Source of the DNA: Streptomyces sp. NBC_01571
Lineage (GTDB): Bacteria > Actinomycetota > Actinomycetes > Streptomycetales > Streptomycetaceae
Length of the DNA stretch: 64,000 bases
Reading direction: 5' to 3'
Assembly: GCF_026339875.1 (NCBI RefSeq)
Contig: NZ_JAPEPZ010000001.1
Location: forward strand, 2,170,001 to 2,234,000
Part shown: in pieces, positions 1-9,001 of the stretch
How positions within the stretch are numbered: the stretch's first letter is position 1
Layout: every line of letters begins with the position of its first letter
The notes under the pieces: model-generated
What the model was told of the DNA's origin: nothing
Seen by the model: the letters and a program-made list of their open reading frames with translations, nothing else
Databases searched by the model: none
Translations under genes and position numbers: made by a program

Positions 1-46
1 GAGGAGCGTCACATCAGGCACCACCTCACTGCGAGGAGTCACTGCT

Positions 47-1463
47 GTGGTTGAAACCAGGTACGTAGAAATCCCGCCGCCCGCCAGTCCGCTGGACCTG
101 GGCCGTCCTCACTTCGTGGGGATCTGCGGGGCAGGCATGTCCGCGCTGGCCCACCTGCTCGCCGGCCGCGGCGCGCAGGTCACCGGCTCGGATCTGCGGA
201 TGGGCGAGGCTGCGGCCGCGCTGGAGGAGGCGGGCTGCCGGGTGCACTTCGGGCACGACGCCGCGAACACCGCCGGGGCGTCGGTGGTCGTGTGGTCCAG
301 CGTCATCGACGCCGCCAACCCGGAGATCGTCGCGGCGCGGGCGGCAGGTGTGCCCGTGGCGCACCGCTCCCACGTCCTGGCGCAGCTCGTGGTCGAGGCG
401 GACCGGTCGGTGGTCGTGGCCGGGACGGCACGGGAAGTCGACGGCCACAATGATGCTGGCCGACGCCGTGGGGCATCTGCTCCCGTCGTGGGTGGCCGGT
501 GCCACGCCCGTCGGCTCCGTCAACGGGCACACCGATTCGAGCCTCCTGATCGCGGAAGGCGACGAGTCCGACCGGAGCGTGGCGCAGTACCGGCCGGACG
601 TCGCGGTCGTGCTCAACGCCGACGACGACCACCCCGAGACCTTCGCCGGTACCGGGGACGTGGTGGGGACGCTGACGGACTTCGCGGTCGGCGCCAAGGC
701 CCTGGTGGTGTGCGCCGACGACGCCGGGGCCCGCAAGGTGACCAGCCGGGTCCGCAGCCACGGCGGCGTGCAGGTGGTGACCTTCGGCGAGACTGCCGGC
801 GCCGACGTCAGGCTGCTGTCCGCGGAGCCTTCTCAGAAAGGCAGCGCGGTCACCGTGCTCGACCTGGACGGCACGCGGGTGTCGTGGACGGTGCGCACTC
901 CCGGCCGTCCGGCGGTGCTCGCGTCGCTCGCCGCGTACACGGCGGGCCGGGTCCTGGGCGAGCGGCCCGAGTCGCTGGCGGCTGGACTGTCTGGCTTCCG
1001 GGGTGTGCGGCGCCGGATGCAGCTGGTCGGCGAGCGGCGGGGCGTGCGGGTGGTGGACTCCTTCGCCCACCACCCCACCGCGATCGCCGCGGACATCACC
1101 ACCGCGCGCGAGCTGGCCGGAGGCCGGGTGATCGTCGCGTTCGAGCCGTGCGGGTCGACGCGGGTGCGGGTCCTGGGGGCGCGGATGGGCGTGGCGCTCG
1201 CGGCCGCGGACGAGGTGGTGCTCCTGCCCGTCCGCGACGCCGTGCCCTCGTCGGCCAGCCTGGCGTCCCGGGGCGCGATGGAGGAAGCGGCCGTGGGGGC
1301 CGGAGCTCGCGTCCGCCAGGTCGGCGGCCTGGCCGAGGCCGCGGATGTGGTCGCCGCCCTCGCCGCGCCGGGTGACGTGGTCCTGACGATGGGCGTGGGC
1401 GAGGTGGCCGGTCTGGGGGCGTTGCTGCTGGCGCCAGCGGACCGGCCCCTTACCTTCGTCTAG
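47..1463 (+). pseudogene. murC: UDP-N-acetylmuramate--L-alanine ligase (MurC) homologue, frameshifted
   Basis: MurC adds the first amino acid to UDP-MurNAc in the cytoplasm. From GTG 47 (GAGGAG about 8 bases upstream) the frame gives the N-terminal nucleotide-binding fold: FVGICGAGMSALA, then TGSD, then WSSVID. An extra G at 427 or 428 falls inside the ATP-binding GTHGKST motif. The rest of the MurC match (HGKSTAT, GDESDRS, NADDDHPE, AHHPTAI, TMGVGEVAGLG) continues in the next frame and stops at 1463. Deleting one base restores about 471 codons, a normal MurC length. It is therefore either recently inactivated or carries a base-calling error. It converges on murF, and the two stop codons share the CTAG at 1460-1463. 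It looks like a secondary paralogue, because no division-cell-wall genes surround it. Confidence 0.82.
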
Positions 1464-2860
1464 CGGTCTCCGGCCATGGTGTCGGGCTGGGCCAGGCGTA
1501 CCGCCGTGTGCTCCAGCTCGACACTGTGGGAGCCCTTGACCAGGACGATGTCCCCCGGCTGGATCAGGTCGTTGGCCAGGGTCAGGGCGTGGTCCCGGTC
1601 GTCGGCGCCGACGACCTTCAGCGGCGGGTTGTCCTGCTGGGCAGCCTCGGCCATGGCCCGCGCGTCGTCGCCACCGACCGCGATCAGCACGTCGATGCCG
1701 GCGGTGGCGACGAGACGGCCGACCTGCCGGTGCTCCTCGGCGCCGTCGGCACCGAGCTCCTTCATCTCGCCGAGGACGGCGATGGTCCGGCGGCCGTCCT
1801 TCATGGCCGCAAGGGCCGTGAAGGCTGCCTTCATCGAATCGGGGTTCGCGTTGAAGGCGTCGTTGATGATCCGGATCCCGTCGGGCCGGTCGGTGACCTC
1901 CATGCGCCCGGATGCGACCAGGACCGCGCGGGACAGCGCGGCCGCCGTCTTCTCCACGTCGGCGCCCAGCCCGATCGCGACGGCGGCGGCAGCCAGTGCG
2001 TTCGACACGTGGTGCACGCCGTGAAGGGAGAGAGCGACTCGCGCCTTGGTGCCGGCTGCCGCAAGGGTGAACGAGGCCCGGCCGGAGGCGTCGACGGTGA
2101 CGGCCAGGGCCCGGACGTCGGCGTCGTTGTCGACACCGAAGGTCAGCACCCGGGCGGAGGTACGGGAGGCCATGGCGGCGACCAGCGGGTCGTCAGCGTT
2201 GAGGATCGCCAGGCCGGCCGTAGGGAGCGCCTCGACGAGCTCGCCCTTGGCCTGCGCGATCTGCTCTCGGCCGCCGAACTCGCCGACGTGGGCGGTTCCC
2301 ACGTTGAGGACCAGGCCGACCGACGGCGGGGCGATGCGGGTCAGGTGGGTGATGTGGCCGATGCCGCGGGCGCCCATCTCGAGCACGATGTAGCGCACGC
2401 CCTGATCCAGGTGGGTCACGGCCAGCGGCATGCCGATCTCGCCGTTGAACGACTTGACCGTGGCGATCGTCGGGCCGAGCTCGGGGAGGACCTGCGCGAT
2501 CAGGTCCTTGGTGCTGGTCTTGCCGGCCGAGCCGGTCAGCCCGATCACCGTCGCCTCGGGCACGGCGGCCAGCACGGTGCGGGCCAGGGCGGCGAGGGCG
2601 TCCAGCACGTCCTCGACGACCACGGCCGGGACGCCGACGGGCCGGGCGGCGAGGACCGCCACCGCCCCGGCTTTCACGGCGTTCGCCGCGAAGGCGTGCC
2701 CGTCGGTGTGCTCACCGGGAAGCGCAGCAAAGAGACCACCGGGCTCGATCGTGCGGGAGTCGACGACGGCGGGCGCGGTCATCAGCACGGACGGGTTCGG
2801 CACGTCGCACAGGCGTCCGCCGACGGCGGCCGCGACGGCTTCGAGCGAAAGGGGGATCAC
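1460..2860 (-). CDS. murF: UDP-N-acetylmuramoyl-tripeptide--D-alanyl-D-alanine ligase MurF
   Basis: MurF ligates a D-Ala-D-Ala-type dipeptide onto the UDP-MurNAc-tripeptide, the last cytoplasmic step of the pentapeptide precursor. The protein of about 466 residues has the Mur-ligase layout: an N-terminal UDP-binding domain (DSRTIEPGGLFAAL), the central ATPase domain with P-loop TGSAGKTSTKD near residue 112, the MGARGIGHI and NVGTAHVGEFG segments, and a C-terminal domain with INDAFNANPDSM. I prefer GTG 2860 (V-IPLSLEAVAAAVGG, the usual MurF start, with GGAG about 8 bases upstream) over GTG 2869, which has no good ribosome site. It diverges from ddl across a 135-base promoter region. Ddl makes the dipeptide that MurF uses, so the two probably act together. 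Confidence 0.92.
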   Translation of the reverse strand: MIPLSLEAVAAAVGGRLCDVPNPSVLMTAPAVVDSRTIEPGGLFAALPGEHTDGHAFAANAVKAGAVAVLAARPVGVPAVVVEDVLDALAALARTVLAAVPEATVIGLTGSAGKTSTKDLIAQVLPELGPTIATVKSFNGEIGMPLAVTHLDQGVRYIVLEMGARGIGHITHLTRIAPPSVGLVLNVGTAHVGEFGGREQIAQAKGELVEALPTAGLAILNADDPLVAAMASRTSARVLTFGVDNDADVRALAVTVDASGRASFTLAAAGTKARVALSLHGVHHVSNALAAAAVAIGLGADVEKTAAALSRAVLVASGRMEVTDRPDGIRIINDAFNANPDSMKAAFTALAAMKDGRRTIAVLGEMKELGADGAEEHRQVGRLVATAGIDVLIAVGGDDARAMAEAAQQDNPPLKVVGADDRDHALTLANDLIQPGDIVLVKGSHSVELEHTAVRLAQPDTMAGDR

Positions 2861-2995
2861 GAAACGCACTCCGAATCAGCAGGGCTTGCCCGGCACGGCC
2901 AAGCGCCCGCCGGTTCAGTCCATCCGACCGTAGCGCCTGCAAGTGCCGGCGCATCTGAGACCGGCCACAGCCCCGAGGAACAGGAGTACAACCTG
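2861..2995. promoter_or_regulatory. Divergent promoter region between murF and ddl
   Basis: This gap separates the divergent starts of murF (minus) and ddl (plus) and must hold both promoters. It contains the ddl ribosome site AGGAG at 2982-2986. No clear operator palindrome or -10/-35 pair could be assigned by eye. Confidence 0.45.
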
Positions 2996-3952
2996 ATGAC
3001 GATGCAGTCTCTTCAGCCCGGCCGGATCGCCGTCGTCTCCGGCGGCAGGTCCACCGAGCGGGAGCGGTCCTTGATGTCCGGCCGCGCCGCCCTGGAGTCC
3101 CTTGACCGGCAGGGCTACACCACGGCGTTTCTCGACTCCGCCGACAAGGACTTCACTGACCAGATCCGGGGCGCGGATGTGGCCTTCCTGGCCATCGCCG
3201 GGCAGTACGCCGAGGACGGCAAGCTCCAGGGGTTACTGGAATGCCTGAACATCCCCTACACCGGCTCCGGTGTGGCGGCCTCCGCCGTCGGAATGCACAA
3301 GGTCCGCGCCAAGACCCTCGCTGCGGCCGCCGGGGTGGCAGTCCTGCCCAGCGTCACCCTCCCGGCTCGCGACGGTGACGTGAGCACGCAGGCCATCACC
3401 GGCATGATCTCGTTCCCGCTGATCCTCAAGCCGCTGTCCGAAGGCGGCTCGATCGGGATGACGGTCTGCCGCGACACCGACCAGCTCACCGCCGCCCTGC
3501 GCACGATCGACCCGGCCGACGGCTGGTTCGCCGAGCCGTTCACCACCGGCACCCCGGTGAGCTGCGGGGTCCTGGAGATCGACGGCTTGCCCGTCGCCCT
3601 GCCGCCGTTGTCGACGATCCCCTCCGACGCCGACTTCTACGACTACGCCACCAAGCGGGACAAGACCAAGTACCGCTATGAGTGCCCGGCCGACCTCCCC
3701 GACTCCGCCCTCGAAGCGATCACTACCGCCTCGCTCACCGCGCACGACGCCCTGGGCTGCTCGGGCTACTCCCGATCCGACTTCATCGTCTCCCCGGACG
3801 GCCGCCCGGTCTGGCTGGAGATCAACACCCTGCCCGGCCTCTCGCACACCGGGAACCTCGCCACCATGGCGGCTGCGGCGAACATCGACTACGACCAGCT
3901 CATCCACCTGATCCTCGCCACCGCCACGACCAGCGGGGGGTACCGGCCGTGA
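2996..3952 (+). CDS. ddl: D-alanine--D-alanine ligase-type enzyme (Ddl)
   Basis: ATP-grasp ligase of 318 residues that joins two D-amino acids, normally D-Ala-D-Ala, for MurF. The start at ATG 2996 has AGGAG 9 bases upstream; ATG 3002 is an alternative. Visible motifs are the N-terminal SGGRSTERERSLMSG loop, GLLECLNIPYTGSGV, the ATP-grasp strand LILKPLSEGGSIGM, the omega loop DFYDYATKRDKTKY, and the C-terminal metal site WLEINTLPGLSHTGN. Canonical Ddl enzymes have Lys-Tyr in the omega loop (K215-Y216 of E. coli DdlB). Here it reads Lys-Arg, so the second-subsite specificity may differ, for example a D-Ser or other acceptor (inference). It overlaps the next gene by GTGA, so the two are probably translationally coupled. 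Confidence 0.9.
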   Translation: MTMQSLQPGRIAVVSGGRSTERERSLMSGRAALESLDRQGYTTAFLDSADKDFTDQIRGADVAFLAIAGQYAEDGKLQGLLECLNIPYTGSGVAASAVGMHKVRAKTLAAAAGVAVLPSVTLPARDGDVSTQAITGMISFPLILKPLSEGGSIGMTVCRDTDQLTAALRTIDPADGWFAEPFTTGTPVSCGVLEIDGLPVALPPLSTIPSDADFYDYATKRDKTKYRYECPADLPDSALEAITTASLTAHDALGCSGYSRSDFIVSPDGRPVWLEINTLPGLSHTGNLATMAAAANIDYDQLIHLILATATTSGGYRP

Positions 3953-4941
3953 CCGAGCTGACCGCCCGCGACGTCCAGGACGCCGCCGCCAACCTCGAGC
4001 CGGTCGCCGCCCGCACCCCGGCCCTCTCCGCGCTCTCCCTCGACCAGGCTGCCGGCTGGCCGGTCGTGTGCAAGGCCGAGAGCCTCCAGCGCACCGGATC
4101 CTTCAAGTTCCGCGGCGCCTACCACCACGCCTCCTCCCTCCCCGCCAAGGAACGCGCCCGCGGCCTGGTCGGCGCCTCCTCCGGAAACCACGCTCAGGCT
4201 CTCGCGCTTGCTGGCAGACTCCTCGAAGTGCCGGCCACCGTCGTCATCCCCGCTGACGCCCCGGCCCCGAAGGTCGAAGGCATCCGCGCGCTGGGCGGCA
4301 GGGTCGTCACCTACCACCGGGACTCCGAGAACCGGGACGCCCTCGTGGCCGAGATCGCCGCCCGTGACGGACTGGCCGTGGTCCCCTCGGCGAACTCCCG
4401 GCACATCATGGCCGGCGCCGGGACCGCCGCCCTGGAACTGCTCACCGACCACCCCGAGATCGAGACTCTCGTCGTGCCGGTCGGCGGCGGCGGCCTCGCC
4501 GCCGGGACCGCCACGATCGCCAAGCACCTCTACCCCGGTATCAAGGTCATCGGCGTGGAACCGGAGGAAGGCGCCGACACCCTGTTGTCGATGCGCTGTG
4601 GTCAGCGCATCGCCCTGCCCGAGGTCCCGGCAACCATCGCCGATGGCCTGGGGCACACCAGCCCCTCACCGATGACGTGGGCCGTGAACTCCCGGCTGCT
4701 CGACGCCGTCGTGACGGTGACCGACCTGGACATCACCACCGCCATGGCCTTCGCTTTCCGGCACCTGAAGGTCGTAGCCGAACCGAGTGGCGCTTGCGTC
4801 CTGGCCGCCGTCCTCGCCGGCCACGTCCCCCACGAGTCGGGGATGATCGGGGTGGTGATCTCTGGCGGCGGCGTGGACCTGCCCACCTTCCACCGGCTGA
4901 TCAGCCAGGCCACCCACCGGAAGGAACCCTTACGTGTCTGA
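3949..4941 (+). CDS. Fold-type II PLP enzyme, threonine/serine dehydratase or serine racemase type
   Basis: A 330-residue PLP-dependent enzyme. The Schiff-base lysine lies in RTGSFKFRGA (near residue 53), the phosphate-binding loop is VGGGGLAAG (near residue 183), the substrate loop is ASSGNHAQALA, and a C-terminal ISGGG follows. It lacks the regulatory ACT domain of biosynthetic IlvA, so it belongs to the short catabolic threonine dehydratase / serine racemase group. That group deaminates or racemises Ser/Thr. GTG 3949 overlaps the ddl stop (GTGA). Coupling to a Ddl whose acceptor site looks altered suggests supply of D-Ser or removal of L-Ser/L-Thr for precursor synthesis. This is inference; simple dehydration cannot be ruled out. 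Confidence 0.85.
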   Translation: MTELTARDVQDAAANLEPVAARTPALSALSLDQAAGWPVVCKAESLQRTGSFKFRGAYHHASSLPAKERARGLVGASSGNHAQALALAGRLLEVPATVVIPADAPAPKVEGIRALGGRVVTYHRDSENRDALVAEIAARDGLAVVPSANSRHIMAGAGTAALELLTDHPEIETLVVPVGGGGLAAGTATIAKHLYPGIKVIGVEPEEGADTLLSMRCGQRIALPEVPATIADGLGHTSPSPMTWAVNSRLLDAVVTVTDLDITTAMAFAFRHLKVVAEPSGACVLAAVLAGHVPHESGMIGVVISGGGVDLPTFHRLISQATHRKEPLRV

Positions 4942-5542
4942 CCACCAGTTCGACACCGTCACGCAGTACGCCAGCCCGGATCTGATCGCCGCCTTCGCCT
5001 AAGAGGGCCGCGCTCACGACGACGATCCCCGCTGGGCCGAGTCGGGCGCCCCCGACCTCGAGACCTACGGCCGGTGGTCCGGCCACATGTGCGGCATCGC
5101 CTGCCTGCGCATGGCACTCCTCGCCCGTACCGGCAACGCGCCCACCATGTTCGAGCTCCTCGACGGCGCCCGGAAATACGGGGCGTACACCGAGGACGCG
5201 GACACCGACGCGATCCGCGGCCTGATCTACGCCCCGTTCGTCCAGTACGTGCGCGATGTCCACCCCCTTGACGCCGAGGTGCACCGCACCCTGACCGTGC
5301 CCGACCTCCTCGCCCTGCTCGACGACGGGCGCATCGTGATGGCCTCCGTACACAAGGAGATCCGCCGCCCCGAGAATCCCGCCCCCGGCAAGGGTGGCCA
5401 CCTCGTGCTCGTCACCGGCCGCCAAGGCGACACAGTGCACTTCCGCAACCCGTCCGGCCACACCCCCCAGGCCCGTGCTGCGAGCCTGCCCGTCGCCACG
5501 TTCGCCGACTTCTTCGGCGGCCGGGGAGCGTCCTTGACCTGA
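4934..5542 (+). pseudogene. C39-peptidase-like cysteine protein, interrupted by an in-frame stop
   Basis: From GTG 4934 (overlapping the previous gene by 8 bases) the frame reads 22 codons, hits TAA at 5000-5002, then stays open to TGA 5542. The downstream part carries a papain-like C39 signature: GHMCGIACLRMAL with the candidate catalytic Cys, and a distal KGGHLVLVTGRQ with the candidate His followed by FRNPSGH. Reading through, the product would be about 202 residues. A restart at ATG 5087 would begin directly at the catalytic Cys and lose the upstream helix, so the gene is probably dead unless the stop is a sequencing error. A peptidase here could act on a cell-wall peptide or a small peptide substrate; the role is unknown. 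Confidence 0.65.
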
Positions 5543-5708
5543 CGCTGCAAAGGCCGCTCCGGGCCGAGCCCGACGCGCAATGACAGGGCGGTGGGCGTCC
5601 ATGCGAGGCGGCAGCCCTCGCGGGTCGGCAGGCCCTACACGCGACACAGAGCGTCTGTTCGGGTGAGTCTGGGCACCGCCAGGAGTTGTTCACGAGGGGC
5701 TGGACGTT

Positions 5709-6047
5709 GTGCTGTGCGTGAGCAGCTGCATGTGCGACTTCGGCGTCATCACGGGACCGGCGGGAAGGGCGGCCGGTTTCCTGCACCGCATGCAGGCCCG
5801 GGCCGCCAACGGTAGGAACCCTCCGCGTAACGACGGCACCTGCCGGGATGTGCTGGACATCCTGTCCGGCCAACTCCATGGCAGCGGACCGGTCCCGTTC
5901 GGGTTCGTCCACTGGGCCGATGGATTGGGTGTGCCTGTCGCCCGTTTGCGCGCGGTGGTCGCATGGCTGGTTGAGCACGAGTTCCTGGCGCTGCGTGCTC
6001 CCGCTCACCTGTCCCCTCCAGGCTTGAGGCACAACCCGTCCGGGTGA
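5709..6047 (+). CDS. Hypothetical protein, possible winged-helix remnant
   Basis: A weak 112-residue candidate starting at GTG 5709, in a region (5543-6266) with no other gene. The part from about residue 44 (CRDVLDILSGQLHGSG) to WLVEHEFLALRA has the hydrophobic spacing of a small helical or winged-helix domain. No clear ribosome site and no recognised family. It could be a degraded regulator fragment. The rest of the gap, 6048-6266, shows nothing beyond the ribosome site of the next gene. Confidence 0.3.
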   Translation: MLCVSSCMCDFGVITGPAGRAAGFLHRMQARAANGRNPPRNDGTCRDVLDILSGQLHGSGPVPFGFVHWADGLGVPVARLRAVVAWLVEHEFLALRAPAHLSPPGLRHNPSG

Positions 6048-6266
6048 ACCCCTGGCGGTGTCGTCCGTCTTGTCCCGTGAGGACGCTGGATGATGGGCGG
6101 GCATGGCCCGAGGCGGGCCACGTTCCGACCGCCGCCCGATCCGGCGTACAGGAACGCAAGGAGCGTGGCATTGCACCGGCCTGTACCACCGTGATCACAC
6201 CCAGCAGATCGTCAGTGTTCGTAGGCGTGCCGGGATCGGGCAGGGGCACGTCAGGAAGGCACTGTC

Positions 6267-7322
6267 GTGAGCAGCCGCTCCTCGTGGGAGTCCCGCAAGT
6301 TGCGCTACTGGGCCGAGTGCAGTGGGCAGTCCCGCCGCGCCGGCCTTCGCACCAGCCACCCGGCACCCCCGGCCTCGCCCGCGCAGATGCGGCTGGAGAG
6401 CTACGTCCTCGAGGAACTGGGCACCTCTCCGGACCTGTGCGCACACCCCTTCGGCATTGCTTCACTGACCGGTTCCAGCACTTCCCTCACCCTGCACCTC
6501 GACCCTTACATGGGCCAGGCGCGCTACTCCTTCCCTGAGCACTGTCTGAGCCGTCTGCTGCCCGCAACTCCCGCACCGGGAAACGGGAACGATGTACCCG
6601 GGATTCCCGGCCTGCGGATGAGCGGCATCGAGGCCGGCGGCCGACAACTGCACCTGCACATGGTGAAAGACTCCGGGCCAGAGGCGACGCTCGTACTCGC
6701 TCTGCCCCGCGGGCTGAAAGAGAGCTGGGCCGATGTCGAACGCCGAAACCGGCACTGGCGCGAAGGCAACGGACAGCGACCGCTGTGGACGGCCCCGCGC
6801 CTCGATCCCGTGGAATGCGACTACCTCAACGCCTGTCCCAGTCGCGAAAGCACGCGAGCCACACGGGCCGCGGTGGGCAGCGCTCTGCTCCGGCGTATCG
6901 CGCTCTTCCACACCGTCACCGCCTTCTACCGCGTCCAGTGCTGGGACGACGGCGACAGCTGGAAGATCGACGCCCGCACCGGCCACCCCCGGGCCCTGTG
7001 GCACGACCAGCTCCTTCAGCGGCTGTGCCACCCACGATGGGGACTACCGGCACGCGTGGCCCACCGGTTCTGCCACTGCGCTGAACCAGACGCCCCCTAC
7101 CAGTGGAACCACACCTGCGCCTTCTACTTCGACGGCCACACCACCGGCAAGGACGACCCCCTCTACCTCCGCGTCCACGCCAGCCCCGAAGGGCGCGACT
7201 ACGACCGGCAGATCGCAACACTTCGCCAGGTCGGAGCACCAGAAGACTGGATGGCCCGCGCCTTTCCCCGGCGGGCAGTCCAGCACCACGACCAGCACTA
7301 TCAAGCGGGACTGTTGCAATAA
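6267..7322 (+). CDS. Hypothetical protein, 351 residues
   Basis: An open frame with strong Streptomyces codon bias. It starts at GTG 6267 with AGGAAGG about 8 bases upstream. I do not recognise the family. The protein is soluble, without a signal peptide or membrane segment, and rich in Arg, His and Cys. The second half has an FCHCAEPD segment followed by a C-x-F-Y-F-D-G-H run that could bind metal. The following small gene starts 35 bases downstream, so the two may form one transcript. Confidence 0.6.
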   Translation: MSSRSSWESRKLRYWAECSGQSRRAGLRTSHPAPPASPAQMRLESYVLEELGTSPDLCAHPFGIASLTGSSTSLTLHLDPYMGQARYSFPEHCLSRLLPATPAPGNGNDVPGIPGLRMSGIEAGGRQLHLHMVKDSGPEATLVLALPRGLKESWADVERRNRHWREGNGQRPLWTAPRLDPVECDYLNACPSRESTRATRAAVGSALLRRIALFHTVTAFYRVQCWDDGDSWKIDARTGHPRALWHDQLLQRLCHPRWGLPARVAHRFCHCAEPDAPYQWNHTCAFYFDGHTTGKDDPLYLRVHASPEGRDYDRQIATLRQVGAPEDWMARAFPRRAVQHHDQHYQAGLLQ

Positions 7323-7357
7323 CAGACCCGCCTGCCCCGACCGAGAGAGGGTCGCGC

Positions 7358-7642
7358 ATGACTGGACCGGACCTGCCACCGCCAGCAGCCCCCATGACCG
7401 CAGAAGCCCTACTCTCCCGCTGGCCCACCGCCGCGCAGAAAGTTGAACTCCTCCACGGCGTGCTCGTCTTCACCGGCGACTTCGACGAGCGTGACCTGGA
7501 GACGGCAAGGCGCACCTACCCAAGCCGTCGCCCGGTGCTGAACGCCGATGGCGGCCTGGAGGTACATCCGGCCGGGTCGGGAGCCATCACACCGCTCGTT
7601 AGCCGGGCAGCCGGAGTTTCCGAGCCGGAGGGCGACGTGTGA
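7358..7642 (+). CDS. Small hypothetical protein, 94 residues
   Basis: Starts at ATG 7358 after a purine-rich GAGAGAGGG stretch. The core LLHGVLVFTGDFDERDLETARRTYP followed by VLNADGGLEVHPAG looks like a conserved small Streptomyces protein, but I cannot name a function. Its stop overlaps GTG 7639, the start of a truncated gene, by GTGA, so the pair was probably an operon before the trpA-type junction formed. Confidence 0.5.
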   Translation: MTGPDLPPPAAPMTAEALLSRWPTAAQKVELLHGVLVFTGDFDERDLETARRTYPSRRPVLNADGGLEVHPAGSGAITPLVSRAAGVSEPEGDV

Positions 7643-7703
7643 ACGGCCGCTTCATCCCGGCCACCGGCAGGCACGCCGATCGCCGTCGTCGTCACCCGCG
7701 ACT
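7639..7703 (+). pseudogene. 5' remnant of a small gene, truncated at the trpA junction
   Basis: GTG 7639 overlaps the previous stop and begins NGRFIPATG. One frame over, from about 7672, the sequence reads TPIAVVVTRDCG. Dropping one base near 7670 would join the two into a plausible protein start, which is then cut off where trpA-like sequence begins near 7704. I read it as the broken 5' end of a gene. The full identity is unknown. Confidence 0.35.
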
Positions 7704-7982
7704 GCGGTCTACGCCCCCGCGACGGCCGGCGTCACCGGCGGCCAAGGCCCACTTCACCGAGGCCTGCCGACCTTCGTCGACAGCCTGCGCGCCCTCACCC
7801 ACCCCGTCGCTGTCGGCATCGGCGTCTCCACTCCAGCGCAGGCGGCCCTCGTCGGCTCCTATGCCGACGCGGTCATCGTCGGATCCGCATTCATCCGCGC
7901 CATCGAGGCCACCCGCGGGCCGGCCGGCGCCCACCAGGCCGCCGTCCTTGCCCAGCGCCTCGCCGACGGGCTGCGCCGAGCC
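7704..7982 (+). pseudogene. trpA: Tryptophan synthase alpha chain (TrpA), C-terminal fragment
   Basis: The frame reads VYAPATAGVTGG, then THPVAVGIGVSTPAQAA, then YADAVIVGSAFIRAIE, the C-terminal third of the TrpA (beta/alpha)8 barrel, including the phosphate-binding GIGVSTP and GSAF loops. The first two thirds, with the catalytic Glu and Asp, are absent, and no trpB is nearby. The open frame runs on to 8084 without further family similarity. It is a non-functional remnant left by a rearrangement, next to two insertion sequences. Confidence 0.6.
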
Positions 7983-8982
7983 GTGCCTACTGCGGCCCGA
8001 ACTGACCCCAGCCGGGTCGGCTCGGCGACGGGTGACCTGTCGGTTAGCCTCGCGCTTTCACGAGTGGACCTGTCCATGCCTTGATCAAATAAGCAGAGAG
8101 TGCTTGACCTGCAACGATGGGACTTGTCTAGGGTCCTGTTGGCTGCACGGAAAGAAGCACTCTCCAGGTGAGCAAGCGTATCGGGTTGTACCCGCGTGTC
8201 CGCGTCGAGGGCGGTGGCGGTGGGGTGGTCTCGCAGGCCGGGGCGGTGCTGCTGGTCGAGTCGGTCCGCAAGTCCGGCCTGGACACCGCGATATCGGCGG
8301 CGCTGGCGCCGTGGCGCAAGCCGCGGACAGTGCACGACCCGGGCAAGGTCCTGCTGGATGTCGCGCTCGCGACGGCTCTGGGCGGGGACTGCCTCGCCGA
8401 TGTCGCCATGTTGCGGTCCGAGCCCGACGTGTTCGGCCCGGTGGCATCCGATCCCACGGTCTCCCGGCTCATCGACGTCCTCGCCGCAGCCGGGCCGAAG
8501 GCGCTCACCGCGATCCGGTCGGCGCGGGCAGAAGTACGGTCGCGGGTCTGGGAACTGGCCGGGGTGAGAAGTCCGGCCGCCGACGGTCACGTGATCGTGG
8601 ACATCGACGGCGTGCTGGTCCTCGCGCACTCCGAGAAGCAGGACGCCACCGCGACCTGGAAGAAAACCTTCGGTCATCATCCGCTCGTCGCGTTCGTCGA
8701 CCACGGCCAGGCCGGTTCCGGAGAGCCGGTCGCCGCGCTGCTGCGGCCCGGCAACGCCGGCTCCAACACCGCGAGCGATCACATCGAAACAGCCCAACTC
8801 GCCCTGGCCCAACTCCCCAAGCACCTGCGGCGGGGCCGGAAGACGCTGATCCGCACCGACTCCGCCGGCGGGACCCATGCCTTCCTCGACTGGCTCTCCC
8901 GCCGGGGCCGGTGGCTGTCGTATTCCGTCGGAATGACCATTACCGACGCCATCCACCAGGCCGTCCTGAAGATTCCGAAGAA

Positions 8983-8991
8983 GGCATGGAC
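8983..8991. repeat. Target-site duplication of the ISAs1-type element, left copy
   Basis: GGCATGGAC, identical to 10370-10378. Collapsing the two copies restores the K-A-W-T-P-G-Y reading of the IS1380 transposase. Confidence 0.9.
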
Positions 8992-9001
8992 CAGGGCTTG
9001 A

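Noticed and set aside
1508..2995. Long plus-strand open frame upstream of ddl in the same frame
   Set aside because: It is antisense to murF, has Gly/Arg/Val-rich shadow composition and no ribosome site. The ddl protein clearly begins at 2996.
8085..8167. Defined terminal repeats of the IS1380-family element
   Set aside because: Candidate ends near 8108 and 11108 match only weakly and lack a matching target duplication, so they were not annotated as boundaries.
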